A DNA stretch of 64,000 bases, taken from the NCBI GenBank assembly GCA_016868255.1, contig VGHN01000003.1, forward strand, positions 1 to 64,000, written 5' to 3'. The notes below the pieces were generated by a model. That model worked only from the letters and a program-made list of their open reading frames with translations. It had not been told where the DNA came from and searched no databases. Numbering within the stretch: the stretch's first letter is position 1; every line of letters begins with the position of its first letter. The DNA comes from Betaproteobacteria bacterium (GTDB lineage Bacteria; Pseudomonadota; Gammaproteobacteria; Burkholderiales; Burkholderiaceae_A). Position numbers and translations under genes: made by a program. This document shows positions 23,591 to 34,843 of the stretch, piece by piece.

Positions 23591-23826
23591 TAGCCTCCTG
23601 TGATCGGCTCGAAAGTCATAATGGCATCGCCCTGCTGAAGGAGCAATGTTTTTCTCATGTCGCGGGGTACAAATTCTGCGTTCACGGCGGTGGCCAATTG
23701 GTTCGGGTCTTTGCCGAGTCGATCAATGAATTCAGCAAGGCTCTCACCGGCCCTGGCATTCATGGGCTGGCCATTGAAGTCCACGGTGATGCAGTCGTTG
23801 CTCGCGGCTCGATTAGACGAGGGCAT
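23590..23826 (-). CDS. thiS: Sulfur carrier protein ThiS
   Basis: 78 residues with the ubiquitin-like ThiS fold and the essential C-terminal Gly-Gly (FEPITGG) that is adenylated and thiocarboxylated to donate sulfur. Seen: ITVDFNGQPMNARAGESLAE and LATAVNAEFVPRD. About 12 residues longer than typical at the N-terminus; the extra part (MPSSNRAASND) overlaps the thiO 3' end by 14 bases, and a later start is possible. Confidence 0.95.
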   Translation of the reverse strand: MPSSNRAASNDCITVDFNGQPMNARAGESLAEFIDRLGKDPNQLATAVNAEFVPRDMRKTLLLQQGDAIMTFEPITGG

Positions 23827-24865
23827 GCTCTTCTCTCTTGGCGCCCATGGCTTCCAGTGCTTGATGCATTAGGGCCGGGGCGAGCAACCAGCCATGGCGA
23901 AAGAGGCCATTGATTGCAGTGAGACCAGGCCGACTCATCACCTGGGGAAGGTTGTCGGGCAGGGCCGGCCGCAGGTTCACATCGCTCGATACAATCCGCG
24001 CCTCGGCAAGCGATGGGGCAATGCTGAATGCGGCCGACAAGAGTTCGAGATTGCTCTGCACCGATGTGGGCGAGCGGTCTTCTGATTCAATCTCTGTTGC
24101 GCCCACCACGACCTCGCCCGATGGCCGAGGAACCATGTAGACCCGCCACCGCGGGTGCATAAGCCGAATGGGCCGCTGAATCACGCAACCGGCCGGCGGC
24201 ATGAGGGTGAAGATTTCGCCGCGAACCCCACGCAGTGGCAATAAAGCGCTGCGCGCACCCAGACCACGGCAGTCAAAGACCCAGTCGAAATTCATCGCAC
24301 CGCGTTCGGTGCGGATGCATCCGGCTTCCACTTCCAACACAGGCGTGTTGAATTCCCAATGGCTGTTGGGGCTGTATCTCCTTAATGCCTCGAGCGCCTG
24401 CGAAGGGAATAGATGCCCTTCATTGGGCAGCATCCACGCATGGAGTCGCGGTTTGAGCAAGGGCTCGAGTACCTCGAGTTCTTGCGCCGCCAGCGGCGTG
24501 GGCTGAGGCTCGGACGACTTCGGCCGCGTATGCGCCAGGATGCGCTCGGCGCTTGCGCGGTCTGCCGGGTGGCAGACCATCAGACTCCCATTGATGCACA
24601 AGTCGAACGCTTGATTGCAGGCCCGATGAATCTGCGGCCATCGCCGCATGGATTCAATGCCCAGGGCGTAGACCGCCTCACCGCCAGCCTCCATCTCCGC
24701 AATGGGGCTGAGCATTCCTGCGGATGTAAACGCAGCAGCACGCTCGGTCATTACCGCAGGTGCCTCCGGTCCGGCCTCGAATACATGCACCTCGTGGCCG
24801 AGTTGCGAAGATCCGTGGGCCATTAGACGGCCCATCAGACCGCCACCGGCGATTCCGATTTTCAT
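23813..24865 (-). CDS. thiO: Glycine oxidase ThiO (FAD-dependent)
   Basis: 350 residues. The N-terminal Rossmann motif GIAGGGLMGRLMAHGSSQ binds FAD; later VFDCRGLGARSALLPLRGVR and EIFTLMPPAGCVIQRPIRLM fit the DAO family, and the C-terminal NLRPALPDNLPQVM..INGLFRHGWLLAPAL is the FAD-binding end. It oxidises glycine to the imine used by ThiG. It lies 21 bases after thiC and overlaps thiS, so it belongs to the operon. Confidence 0.92.
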   Translation of the reverse strand: MKIGIAGGGLMGRLMAHGSSQLGHEVHVFEAGPEAPAVMTERAAAFTSAGMLSPIAEMEAGGEAVYALGIESMRRWPQIHRACNQAFDLCINGSLMVCHPADRASAERILAHTRPKSSEPQPTPLAAQELEVLEPLLKPRLHAWMLPNEGHLFPSQALEALRRYSPNSHWEFNTPVLEVEAGCIRTERGAMNFDWVFDCRGLGARSALLPLRGVRGEIFTLMPPAGCVIQRPIRLMHPRWRVYMVPRPSGEVVVGATEIESEDRSPTSVQSNLELLSAAFSIAPSLAEARIVSSDVNLRPALPDNLPQVMSRPGLTAINGLFRHGWLLAPALMHQALEAMGAKREEHALV

Positions 24866-24886
24866 GGCTGGGTCAGGACTCCTTGA

Positions 24887-27682
<2,796 letters not shown>

Positions 27683-27684
<2 letters not shown>

Positions 27685-27712
27685 AAAAGAAACCCCTTTC
27701 TGAAAAAAGGGG
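27683..27712 (-). terminator. Riboswitch expression platform hairpin before thiD
   Basis: On the minus strand CCCCTTT and AAAGGGG form a 7-bp stem (27706-27712 with 27693-27699), followed by a T-rich run ending at the TTG start of thiD. The right arm AAAGGGG is also the only plausible ribosome site. The hairpin could therefore end transcription, hide the ribosome site, or both, when the upstream TPP aptamer binds ligand. Confidence 0.7.
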
Positions 27713-27721
27713 CTGATTGAA

Positions 27722-27796
27722 GCTTCCCTACGCTGGTGTGAGCCAGATCAGGTTCAATGGGACTCTCTCAGCCCAACAAATTTGGGCACCCCCGCT
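27722..27796 (-). promoter_or_regulatory. TPP riboswitch (THI element)
   Basis: Read on the minus strand it has the conserved blocks in order: GGGGGTGCCC, GGGCTGAGAGAG, TTGAACCTGATCTGG, and CACCAGCGTAGGGAAGC. These are the thi-box sequences that bind thiamine diphosphate. It lies about 40 bases upstream of thiD and should shut down thiDCOSGE when TPP is plentiful. Confidence 0.96.
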
Positions 27797-27890
27797 TTTT
27801 TTGGAGTTTAGTCCGACCTAGGATTTGGGGCAAGTTCTCCCCCGCTGCAGAAAGTGCTATTTTCTCGCCTTACTCATTCAGGAGGTCATC

Positions 27891-28373
27891 GTGACCAACA
27901 ACGTTCCGGACCAAGCGGTCCGGGTGCTCAAGCAGTTTCGAGTGATTTTCAGGGCAGTTAAAGAGCATTACAGAAAGGTAGAGAAGGCCACCGGCCTCTC
28001 CGGGTCCCATATCTGGGCCTTGAGCATTATTGAAGAGAACCCCGGCATCCGTCCGGGTGAACTCACCGATCGGCTGGCGGTTCATCAATCCACGGCCAGC
28101 AACTTAGTGCGAAATCTTGTGGCAGAGGGATTCGTGATTCGAGACCGCAGCATCGACGATGCACGTGCCTTCGAATTGGTGGCCACACCCAAGGCCAAGG
28201 ACCTCTTGGGCAAAGTGCCAGGACCGAGGATTGGGGTTCTGGTGCAGGCGCTGGCGGAAATGCCCATCGCTTCCATTCAGTCGCTCGAGGGGCATCTGGA
28301 CCACCTCATTGCCAAGATGGGGCACACCGGAGAAATGCCTGCCACTGCGCTCATGCCACTGGCGGATATGTAG
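27891..28373 (+). CDS. MarR-family transcriptional regulator
   Basis: About 160 residues from GTG 27891, six bases after a perfect AGGAGG. Winged helix: TGLSGSHIWALSIIEENPGI, RPGELTDRLAVHQSTASNLV (recognition helix) then RNLVAEGFVIRDRSIDDARA, with the usual D-x-R wing. The C-terminal helices (LVQALAEMPIASIQSLEGHL) would dimerise. Effector and targets are unknown. It is followed by a strong hairpin terminator and is convergent with the symporter gene, so its regulon cannot be inferred from position. Confidence 0.85.
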   Translation: MTNNVPDQAVRVLKQFRVIFRAVKEHYRKVEKATGLSGSHIWALSIIEENPGIRPGELTDRLAVHQSTASNLVRNLVAEGFVIRDRSIDDARAFELVATPKAKDLLGKVPGPRIGVLVQALAEMPIASIQSLEGHLDHLIAKMGHTGEMPATALMPLADM

Positions 28374-28425
28374 GAAATCGGAGGGCCCAGGGCCCATCCG
28401 CAAGAAGCGCAGGCCAACAATAAAA

Positions 28426-28449
28426 AAAGCCCACCTTTCGGTGGGCTTT
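28426..28449. terminator. Bidirectional intrinsic terminator
   Basis: AAAGCCCACC-TTTC-GGTGGGCTTT is a perfect 10-bp stem with a tetraloop. An A run precedes and T-rich sequence follows, so it can serve both the MarR gene (plus) and the convergent symporter gene (minus). Confidence 0.9.
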
Positions 28450-28504
28450 GACTTTCTAGGGCTCTCTCCCCGGGCGGGCCCGAGGAGAGGGGAACCCGAG
28501 GGCC

Positions 28505-30589
28505 TTAGGCCATCTTCAAGTCGGGGTAACGCACGGCGGACACCATGTCCTGGACTTCGCGGCTGGGCGCTGGGGTGAGCAGGGTCAGGATGATGATGAT
28601 CGCAAAACCAACGGGCATACCGAAGAGACCCGCAGAGATGGGCTGAATATCCCACCAGAGATCAGGAGTCGTCGGGACGCTACGGGCGATCCCGTAGAAG
28701 ACTTCGCGGAGCCAAGGCTGGGTAAGGGTCATGTAGTAGAACGTGATGGACGTTCCAGCGACCATACCGACCGAGGCTGCGATGCCAGTCGTGCGCTTCC
28801 AGAAGATTCCCAGCACGAGCGCTGGGAAGAATCCTGCCGCTGCCAGAGAGAACGCTGCAGCAACCAAGAACAGGATGTCTGCTGGAGCCTGCTGTGCGAC
28901 TAAGGCTGCCAGAACGGCCACGATCAAGAGCATCGTCTTCGAGAGCATGACTCGGCGCGAGACCGGGGCATTCGGGTCGATGGTCTTGTAGTAGACGTCG
29001 TGCGATAGCGCATTGGCCATAGTCAGCAGCAGACCGTCGGCGGTAGAGAGCGCCGCAGCCAAGCCACCCGCAGCCACCATGCCCGAGACCACGTAGGGCA
29101 ATCCGGCAATTTCAGGCGTTGCAAGCACAACGATGTCTTGCCCAATCGTGATTTCAGCCAGCTGAACGATGCCGTCTTTATTGACGTCGGAAATGGAGAG
29201 CAGGGTTGCATCGACCGCAGCCCAGTTCGCCACCCAGGCAGGCAGAGACGCAAAGGAACTGCCCACGATGTCGTTGTACATCACAAACTTCACAAGCACC
29301 GCCAATGCAGGCGCGGTGAAGTAAAGCAGGAAGATGAAGAACAACGACCAGGTCACTGAATTGCGGGCCTCACGCACAGAAGGCGTGGTGTAGAAGCGCA
29401 TCAGGATGTGAGGCAGCGCTGCAGTTCCAACCATGAGGCAGAGAATCAGCGCCAGGAAGTTCTTACGAGCGATGTCCTTGGCAGCTTGATCTTTGCCCGG
29501 GTACAAGGCTGCGTGAGGACGCGGGGGACTGGCACGTGCAGCCACTCCCTTTTCCTTGTTCAAGGCAGCCGTGTAGGCCTTTTCATCGGCGGGGAACTTG
29601 GCCAGTGCGGCCTCTGCGGCAGCAAGGGCGGCAGGGTCAGCCTTGGCGGCAGCGACTTTGGCTTCAGCGGCGGCTTTATCTGCTGCGAAAGAAGCGGGAA
29701 CATCCTTGAGCTTCTCGGTTGCGGCAGCGGAACGGTCCTTGAAGATCTGGCGGACTTCCAATTCCTTGGGGTCTGCGTTGATCTTCTTCTCAAGTTCGGT
29801 CACCTTCACCAGCTGCTGGCCATAGACCAACTGAGGAATGGGGAAGCCGGTTTGTTTCACCGACAGCCAGACCACAGGAATCATGTAAGCAATGATGAGG
29901 ATGATGTACTGGGCCACCTGGGTCCAGGTCACCGCCTTCATGCCGCCCAAGAACGAGCAGACCAGAATGCCGGTCAGGCCAAGGAAGACTCCGATTTCAA
30001 AGCTCACACCCGTGAGGCGGGTGGTGATGAGGCCCACACCGTAAATCTGCGCCACCACGTAGACGAAGGAGCAGAGAATGGCGATTGCCACACCAATGAG
30101 CCTTGGCATGGTTCCGCCGAAGCGCGCACCAAGGAAGTCTGGAATGGTGAACTGACCAAACTTGCGCAGGAACGGCGCAAGAAAGAGCGCCACCAGCACA
30201 TAGCCACCCGTCCAGCCCATGATGAAGGCCAGTCCACTGTAGCCCTGGAGATAGAGACCACCGGCCATACCAATGAAGGAGGCGGCCGACATCCAGTCTG
30301 CACCCGTGGCCATGCCGTTGAAGACGGCAGGCACTCGGCGACCGGCTACGTAGTATTCGTCAGCGTCGTTGGTGCGACTCATAATGCCGATGCCAGCATA
30401 GAGCAGGACCGTTGCGCCTAGGAAGACGTATCCAATGCCGGCACGCGACAGGCCCATTTGCTCTGCAATTCCGAGCAAAACGACGAAGAGAAGAAAGCCA
30501 CCAGTGTAGAAACCGTAGACCTTTTTAAGTTGCGCTGTGAAAGCCTTTTGGGACTTGGCTTCTAGGCTATGAGAATCGAAAGTAGCCAT
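28505..30589 (-). CDS. Sodium:solute symporter, large subunit (VC_2705-like, acetate/organic acid type)
   Basis: 694 residues, SSS family with about 13 membrane helices. Seen: DADEYYVAGRRVPAVFNGMA, TGADWMSAASFIGMAGGLYL, FTIPDFLGARFGG, CSFLGGMKAVTWTQVAQYI and GGLAAALSTADGLLLTMANA (the Na-site region). Between helices, at about residues 255-370, there is an Ala/Lys-rich helical insertion (AAAEAKVAAAKADPAALAAA). It starts directly after the stop of the DUF4212 gene (TAA-ATG). Such pairs import acetate or similar carboxylates with sodium. Ligand not provable from sequence. Confidence 0.88.
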   Translation of the reverse strand: MATFDSHSLEAKSQKAFTAQLKKVYGFYTGGFLLFVVLLGIAEQMGLSRAGIGYVFLGATVLLYAGIGIMSRTNDADEYYVAGRRVPAVFNGMATGADWMSAASFIGMAGGLYLQGYSGLAFIMGWTGGYVLVALFLAPFLRKFGQFTIPDFLGARFGGTMPRLIGVAIAILCSFVYVVAQIYGVGLITTRLTGVSFEIGVFLGLTGILVCSFLGGMKAVTWTQVAQYIILIIAYMIPVVWLSVKQTGFPIPQLVYGQQLVKVTELEKKINADPKELEVRQIFKDRSAAATEKLKDVPASFAADKAAAEAKVAAAKADPAALAAAEAALAKFPADEKAYTAALNKEKGVAARASPPRPHAALYPGKDQAAKDIARKNFLALILCLMVGTAALPHILMRFYTTPSVREARNSVTWSLFFIFLLYFTAPALAVLVKFVMYNDIVGSSFASLPAWVANWAAVDATLLSISDVNKDGIVQLAEITIGQDIVVLATPEIAGLPYVVSGMVAAGGLAAALSTADGLLLTMANALSHDVYYKTIDPNAPVSRRVMLSKTMLLIVAVLAALVAQQAPADILFLVAAAFSLAAAGFFPALVLGIFWKRTTGIAASVGMVAGTSITFYYMTLTQPWLREVFYGIARSVPTTPDLWWDIQPISAGLFGMPVGFAIIIILTLLTPAPSREVQDMVSAVRYPDLKMA

Positions 30590-30853
30590 TTAGTCCTCCT
30601 CTGCTTCGGCCACGCCGAATTCTCTGTCAAGCTGGTTCATCGTCCTCGCGTAGTAGCCAATAATCAATACATAGACCACTAGCGCGCCCTGAGCGCCCAC
30701 CCAGAAGGCAAATGGCCACCCGAAGAAGTCAAATGCCAGGCTTTCGGCGTAGTAACCAACAACAAAGGTCACCACAAACCAAATGGCCAGCAAGAGACCG
30801 GTCCTCTTGAGCAGCGCACGCCAGTAGGCGAGGTGTCGTTCCGTCAGTTGCAT
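30590..30853 (-). CDS. DUF4212 small subunit of sodium:solute symporter
   Basis: 87 residues: RHLAYWRALLKRTGLLLAIW, WFVVTFVVGYYAESLAF, then FFGWPFAFWVGAQGALVVYV and IIGYYARTMNQLDREFGV. Two membrane helices and the closing YAR-MN-LD..FG are hallmarks of DUF4212, which is nearly always coupled to a VC_2705-type SSS protein as here. It probably stabilises the large subunit. Confidence 0.93.
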   Translation of the reverse strand: MQLTERHLAYWRALLKRTGLLLAIWFVVTFVVGYYAESLAFDFFGWPFAFWVGAQGALVVYVLIIGYYARTMNQLDREFGVAEAEED

Positions 30854-30910
30854 ACATCCTCCATTTTTAAAAGTACCGGCTTGTCCCGCCGTTTCATCAA
30901 TCGAATTGGG

Positions 30911-31504
30911 CTATTTCAAGCGGTCGAAGGGGTCTTGTACGCCCGCATCTACCCCAGTCTCCTTCTGAATCTGCACCGCCAACTTGGGCTCGAAGCTGCT
31001 GAGTTTCCTAGTGGTTTTCCTGTAGGCCTTCTCATCGCCCATGCGGAATTGCAGGTGGGCCAGGTGGTAGTAGCCATAGGGGCTCATGGGCTGGAGGTCG
31101 ACGGTGCGCTCCAAGGCGGCCTTGGCCTCGATGTTTCGATCCAACGCCATCAAGGAGAGCGCGCGGCCGTAGTGGGCGCGGTCTAGTTTGTCTTGGTGGC
31201 GAATGGCCTGGTCGAATGCGGAGATGGCCTCTTCGTGCTGATTGCGCTTCTGCAGAAGAAAGCCGAGGTTGAACCACGCGGGGGCCTGGGTGTTGTCGAG
31301 ATCGAGGCTGCGACGCAGAAGCGCTTCGGAGTCGGCAAAGCGTTTGGCCAGGGTGAGGTGATTGGCCGCTGTAATCAGGGAGCGGGCAGGGGCTCTCTCG
31401 AAATACGATGCCCTCACCCAGTACTCGGCGGCGATGTCATCTTTGCCTAAAATCCCGGCCCAGATGCCAACCTGCTTGAAAAAGTAGTAATTGATGAAGT
31501 TCAT
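30911..31504 (-). CDS. TPR-repeat protein, membrane-associated
   Basis: About 197 residues from ATG 31504, which overlaps the upstream stop as ATGA. MNFINYYFFKQVGIWAGILG, then three to four TPR units (APAWFNLGFLLQKRNQHEEA, ISAFDQAIRHQDKLDRAHYG, YGYYHLAHLQFRMGDEKAYR). It probably scaffolds a complex with the small membrane protein encoded upstream. No enzymatic motif. The last residues (DPFDRLK) are a common soluble tail in these proteins. Neighbour of the DUF4212/SSS pair, 57 bases away, perhaps one transcript. Confidence 0.72.
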   Translation of the reverse strand: MNFINYYFFKQVGIWAGILGKDDIAAEYWVRASYFERAPARSLITAANHLTLAKRFADSEALLRRSLDLDNTQAPAWFNLGFLLQKRNQHEEAISAFDQAIRHQDKLDRAHYGRALSLMALDRNIEAKAALERTVDLQPMSPYGYYHLAHLQFRMGDEKAYRKTTRKLSSFEPKLAVQIQKETGVDAGVQDPFDRLK

Positions 31505-31797
31505 GGTGTCGCCGAGACGGGAACCGGGGCGCCCATGGAGACCTTGAGGACCGTGAGTGCAAACCAAACCCAGAACAACAGCATGAAGCCAACGAAGGGC
31601 ACGTGCCGATCGCCCACCTGGCGGGGGGTAATGACTCGGGCCACCTTCACGACTGGGCTAGTCACCAACACAAACATGCGGTAGACGGCATTGGCTTCGT
31701 GCTTACCAAAACTCAAGAGGTAAACAATTCCCTGGCCGAGCAACATAAGCGCTGCGAACTCGACCACTCCCTTGAGGATGACCACGAGGTCAATCAA
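31501..31797 (-). CDS. Small inner-membrane protein of unknown function
   Basis: 98 residues if started at TTG 31797, which has AGGGGGAG about seven bases upstream; the open frame extends to 31866 but with non-hydrophobic sequence. LVVILKGVVEFAALMLLGQG, then LLSFGKHEANAVYRMFVLVT, then FVGFMLLFWVWFALTVLKVS give two or three membrane helices. It is translationally coupled to the TPR protein. Betaproteobacterial genomes often carry such small membrane/TPR pairs, but I know no function. Confidence 0.6.
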   Translation of the reverse strand: MIDLVVILKGVVEFAALMLLGQGIVYLLSFGKHEANAVYRMFVLVTSPVVKVARVITPRQVGDRHVPFVGFMLLFWVWFALTVLKVSMGAPVPVSATP

Positions 31798-31886
31798 TAT
31801 ACGTCTCCCCCTACCTATTAAAAATTTGGGAGAAGGTAACCTGTGACACCACCGTTGTCCAGTCATTTAGACCCTAGGGAAAACCT

Positions 31887-33353
31887 GTGGATGATGCACT
31901 GCAAAAAGATTTGTCGTTAATCGGACCTGAGATCCAGGTGGGCTACCTGGTGCGCAAGCGACCCTTGGTTTGCCTTGCCACTGATTCCATTCGTGCCGCC
32001 CTCGAGGCCATGGACAAAATTAGTGTGGGGTCGATCGTGGTGGTGAATGCCGATGAGGACCCAGTTGGCATCCTTACACGGTACGACCTTATACGGCGGA
32101 TCATCTTGCCGGCTCTGGATTTGGCTTCACCGATTGAATCGGTGATGACACCCAACCCCATTCGCATCGAGGCCAATGAGTCGGTCATCGAGGCCATGGT
32201 GCTCATGGCCACCCACCGAATTCGCCATTTGCCAGTCATGCGCGATGACACACTCATTGGGGTGTTGTCAGAGAGCGATGTCATGGCGCATCAGCGGCAG
32301 AGCCTGCGCAGCCTCTCGAGCCTGATTGCCAAGGCGGTCAAGTTCGAGGAACTCGCCAGTGTGGGCCTGGATATTCGGCGCCTTGCACAACGCCTGATTG
32401 GCGAGGGGCTGTCGGCCACTGCGGTGGCCAAGCTAATGAGTCACCTCAACGATGCAATGACCGTGCGGGTTATTGAGCTGGTCAAGGCCGATTCAAAAAT
32501 TATGTCTCCCCCCACCGTGCCATGGGCCTGGTTGGCTCTTGGCTCCGAGGGGCGCGATGAGCAGACCATCGCCACCGATCAAGACAACGCCATCATCTTC
32601 GAGGGCGACGAGGTCTTGCAGCCCTTATTTCAAGACTTCGCCAAGCATGTCAACGAGGCCCTTGATCGGGTGGGCTTCCCACTCTGCAAGGGTGGGGTAA
32701 TGGCCCAGCATGCGAAGTGGTGTCGCTCTGATACCGGATGGCGAGAAGAGATTTCACAGTGGTGCGAACGACCCACCCCCCAGCACCTGCTTGATGGGCA
32801 TACGTTCTTAGATTTTCGGGCCTTGTATGGGGCCAAAGAGCTGGCCAGCGAGCTACGCGAGTGGGTCACCAAGCAGGTGGTTCAGCACCCGCAGTTTCTG
32901 AGAGAACTTGCTCAGGATTCCATGCGCGCTCGTGTGGGTGAACTGCCCAACCCAGTTGTATTCACCTATGTTGCAAGGTGGTTGCGCAAGCGCGAGCTGC
33001 AGTCCGAGTGGTTGTCTCCTTCGCACCTGGATATCAAGAAGCACGGCACAGCCCCCGTGGTGGCCTGGATTCGAATTCTTGCTCTCATGAATGGTGTGTC
33101 GGTGACGTCCACGGATGGTCGCATGGCGGCGCTACAGGAATTGGGCAAGCTGCAGCTCAGTGAATCTCAGGCGGCCCGTCGGTCATTCGACCTCGCCCAG
33201 CGCTATCGGCTTCGTGCCCAACTCATGGGCTTAGACAACCCCAATGAATTGCCACTCGATGACTTAAGCCGCTTCGAACTGGAAGAACTTCGACATGCGC
33301 TCGATGACCTCTCCCGACTCAAGTCGGGAGTGGCCATGGACTTGCGCTTGTAG
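31887..33353 (+). CDS. CBS-domain putative nucleotidyltransferase (DUF294 family)
   Basis: 488 residues starting at GTG 31887. Residues 15-145 form two CBS domains (VGSIVVVNADEDPVGILTRY, MATHRIRHLPVMRDDTLIGV), likely adenylate sensors. Next is a DUF294 nucleotidyltransferase core with LALGSEGRDEQTIATDQDNA, holding the G-S and D-x-D metal site, then the C-terminal DUF294_C helices. Such proteins are typically found beside acetate/SSS symporters, as here, and resemble GlnD-type uridylyltransferases, so it may modify a regulator or the transporter. Target unknown. Divergent from the small membrane protein gene. Confidence 0.85.
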   Translation: MDDALQKDLSLIGPEIQVGYLVRKRPLVCLATDSIRAALEAMDKISVGSIVVVNADEDPVGILTRYDLIRRIILPALDLASPIESVMTPNPIRIEANESVIEAMVLMATHRIRHLPVMRDDTLIGVLSESDVMAHQRQSLRSLSSLIAKAVKFEELASVGLDIRRLAQRLIGEGLSATAVAKLMSHLNDAMTVRVIELVKADSKIMSPPTVPWAWLALGSEGRDEQTIATDQDNAIIFEGDEVLQPLFQDFAKHVNEALDRVGFPLCKGGVMAQHAKWCRSDTGWREEISQWCERPTPQHLLDGHTFLDFRALYGAKELASELREWVTKQVVQHPQFLRELAQDSMRARVGELPNPVVFTYVARWLRKRELQSEWLSPSHLDIKKHGTAPVVAWIRILALMNGVSVTSTDGRMAALQELGKLQLSESQAARRSFDLAQRYRLRAQLMGLDNPNELPLDDLSRFELEELRHALDDLSRLKSGVAMDLRL

Positions 33354-33386
33354 ACCCTTCGTCTGCAAAAGTCCGACTGCCCGGAA

Positions 33387-34679
33387 TCACCAGAGGGTGA
33401 GTGGCAGTGATTTGAAACAGATGATGGTGATGATGGTTGGCCCGAGGGCCGCAAGGAACAAATAGCCTGGATTGATGTTGCTTGCATCGAATCGATTCTT
33501 CAGGATCGATGCGCCCGCTGGGTTGGGTGCGTTGGCGATGATGGTGAGGCCACCACCCGTGAGCGCACCGGCCACCACCATGTACTTGAACTCCTCTGAG
33601 AGCCCCTGAACAAGGGAAGCCAGATAGGTCAGGGCGGCGTTGTCGGTCACTGCCGTGAGCGCAGTCGCACCGAAATAGACTTCGATCGGGCTCATCTTGG
33701 TGAGGAGCGGCTGAAGCCACCAAGCCTGCATGCCACCCAGAACAACGAGCCCCGCCAAGAAGAAGCCGACCATTAGCCCTTCTCGAATGATGAGTCGGTC
33801 ATGAAATTGTGGATAGGCGGCCGCGAGTCCCAAGAAGATTAGGAAGATGCCCATGAAGACCGGTGCATGGTGGGCGAAAAGCACCACCCCCGCGATGAGC
33901 AGCAGGTGCAGGAAGATGACGGATCCGGGCATTGAGCGTGGGGTCTCTTCCCCATCATCGTCTTCTGCATCCGCCTTTTCTTTGGCGCCAGTGACGTGCA
34001 ATTCTTTCTTAACCAGCAAGGTAAGAAGCGTGGCATTGATCAACACAGCGGTGGCGGCCTTCCAACCCAGGTGGTTGAAGACATAGGGTGTGTCCCAGGC
34101 CCATGTAGAGGCCACCATGAGGATGGGGGGTGCGGCAAAGTGGGTTAGGGCACCGCCAATCGAGATGTTCACAAACAGTGTGCCGATCACGGCGTACTTG
34201 AAAAAGCGGCTAGTCTCTTTGTGGAAGAAGCGAAGAAGCATCATGGCGGCCAGTGTCATGGCTGCGGGCTCGGTGATGAGCGAGCCCAGAAGCGGCACCA
34301 CCCCCATAATGACAAAGAAGCGGGCCACGGTAATGTTCATGGGCAGGTGGCCAGATAGAAACTCGACCACTCCGCGTGCGGCGGTCATGATGGGGCGACT
34401 GGCTGCAACCACCATGATCACGAAGACAAAGAGCGGCTCGGTGTAATTTCGATTGTCAACGTAATCGACCGCGTTGCCAAAGCCCTCTGCGTAAATGAGA
34501 TACCCAAACAAAATGATCGACCAAATCCCAAAAACCGCCTCAACTTCACCCAGAATATGGAATAGGCCCTCGTGCTTGGGGTAGTGATGCCCGAATTTGA
34601 CCACGCTGGCGGCGAGAAACGTGTGGAGAATTGCGATTGCGAAGAGAGTCGCTGCAACGTATTGGGTGGTTTCACTCAT
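33387..34679 (-). CDS. Putative Na+/H+ antiporter (PF07399-type), copy A
   Basis: 430 residues, about eleven membrane helices. Signature stretches: GEVEAVFGIWSIILFGYLIY, RNYTEPLFVFVIMVVAASRP, GSLITEPAAMTLAAMMLLRF, NISIGGALTHFAAPPILMVA, TDNAALTYLASLVQGLSEEF and GGGLTIIANAPNPAGASILK, all typical of the PF07399 putative sodium/proton antiporters related to NhaD. A paralogue is at 35790-37058. A charged insertion (KEKADAEDDDGEET) interrupts the central cytoplasmic loop. It may run pH/Na homeostasis or feed the sodium cycle used by the neighbouring symporter. Confidence 0.82.
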   Translation of the reverse strand: MSETTQYVAATLFAIAILHTFLAASVVKFGHHYPKHEGLFHILGEVEAVFGIWSIILFGYLIYAEGFGNAVDYVDNRNYTEPLFVFVIMVVAASRPIMTAARGVVEFLSGHLPMNITVARFFVIMGVVPLLGSLITEPAAMTLAAMMLLRFFHKETSRFFKYAVIGTLFVNISIGGALTHFAAPPILMVASTWAWDTPYVFNHLGWKAATAVLINATLLTLLVKKELHVTGAKEKADAEDDDGEETPRSMPGSVIFLHLLLIAGVVLFAHHAPVFMGIFLIFLGLAAAYPQFHDRLIIREGLMVGFFLAGLVVLGGMQAWWLQPLLTKMSPIEVYFGATALTAVTDNAALTYLASLVQGLSEEFKYMVVAGALTGGGLTIIANAPNPAGASILKNRFDASNINPGYLFLAALGPTIITIICFKSLPLTLW

Positions 34680-34843
34680 GGTGCCAATGCCTCTGCGTTA
34701 TTGAATACTCTGGTTTAGCGAATTGATTTGTCAGAAAAATCTGTGTGAGTGTAACTGCTTCAGTCATTTGGGTTTTTGAGGCGGTTGGGTTGGTATGACG
34801 GAATCTTTGAAAACGTGTTGGTGAAAAGGCTCGCGTTGTTGAG

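Noticed and set aside
29408-30421. 337-codon open frame on the plus strand
   Set aside because: It is antisense to the symporter gene, whose protein is clearly recognisable; the frame encodes His/Gly-rich nonsense typical of GC-rich shadow ORFs.
34680-34843. Possible small RNA or regulatory element between antiporter A and the phosphoesterase
   Set aside because: No clear hairpin-terminator or promoter pair could be seen.
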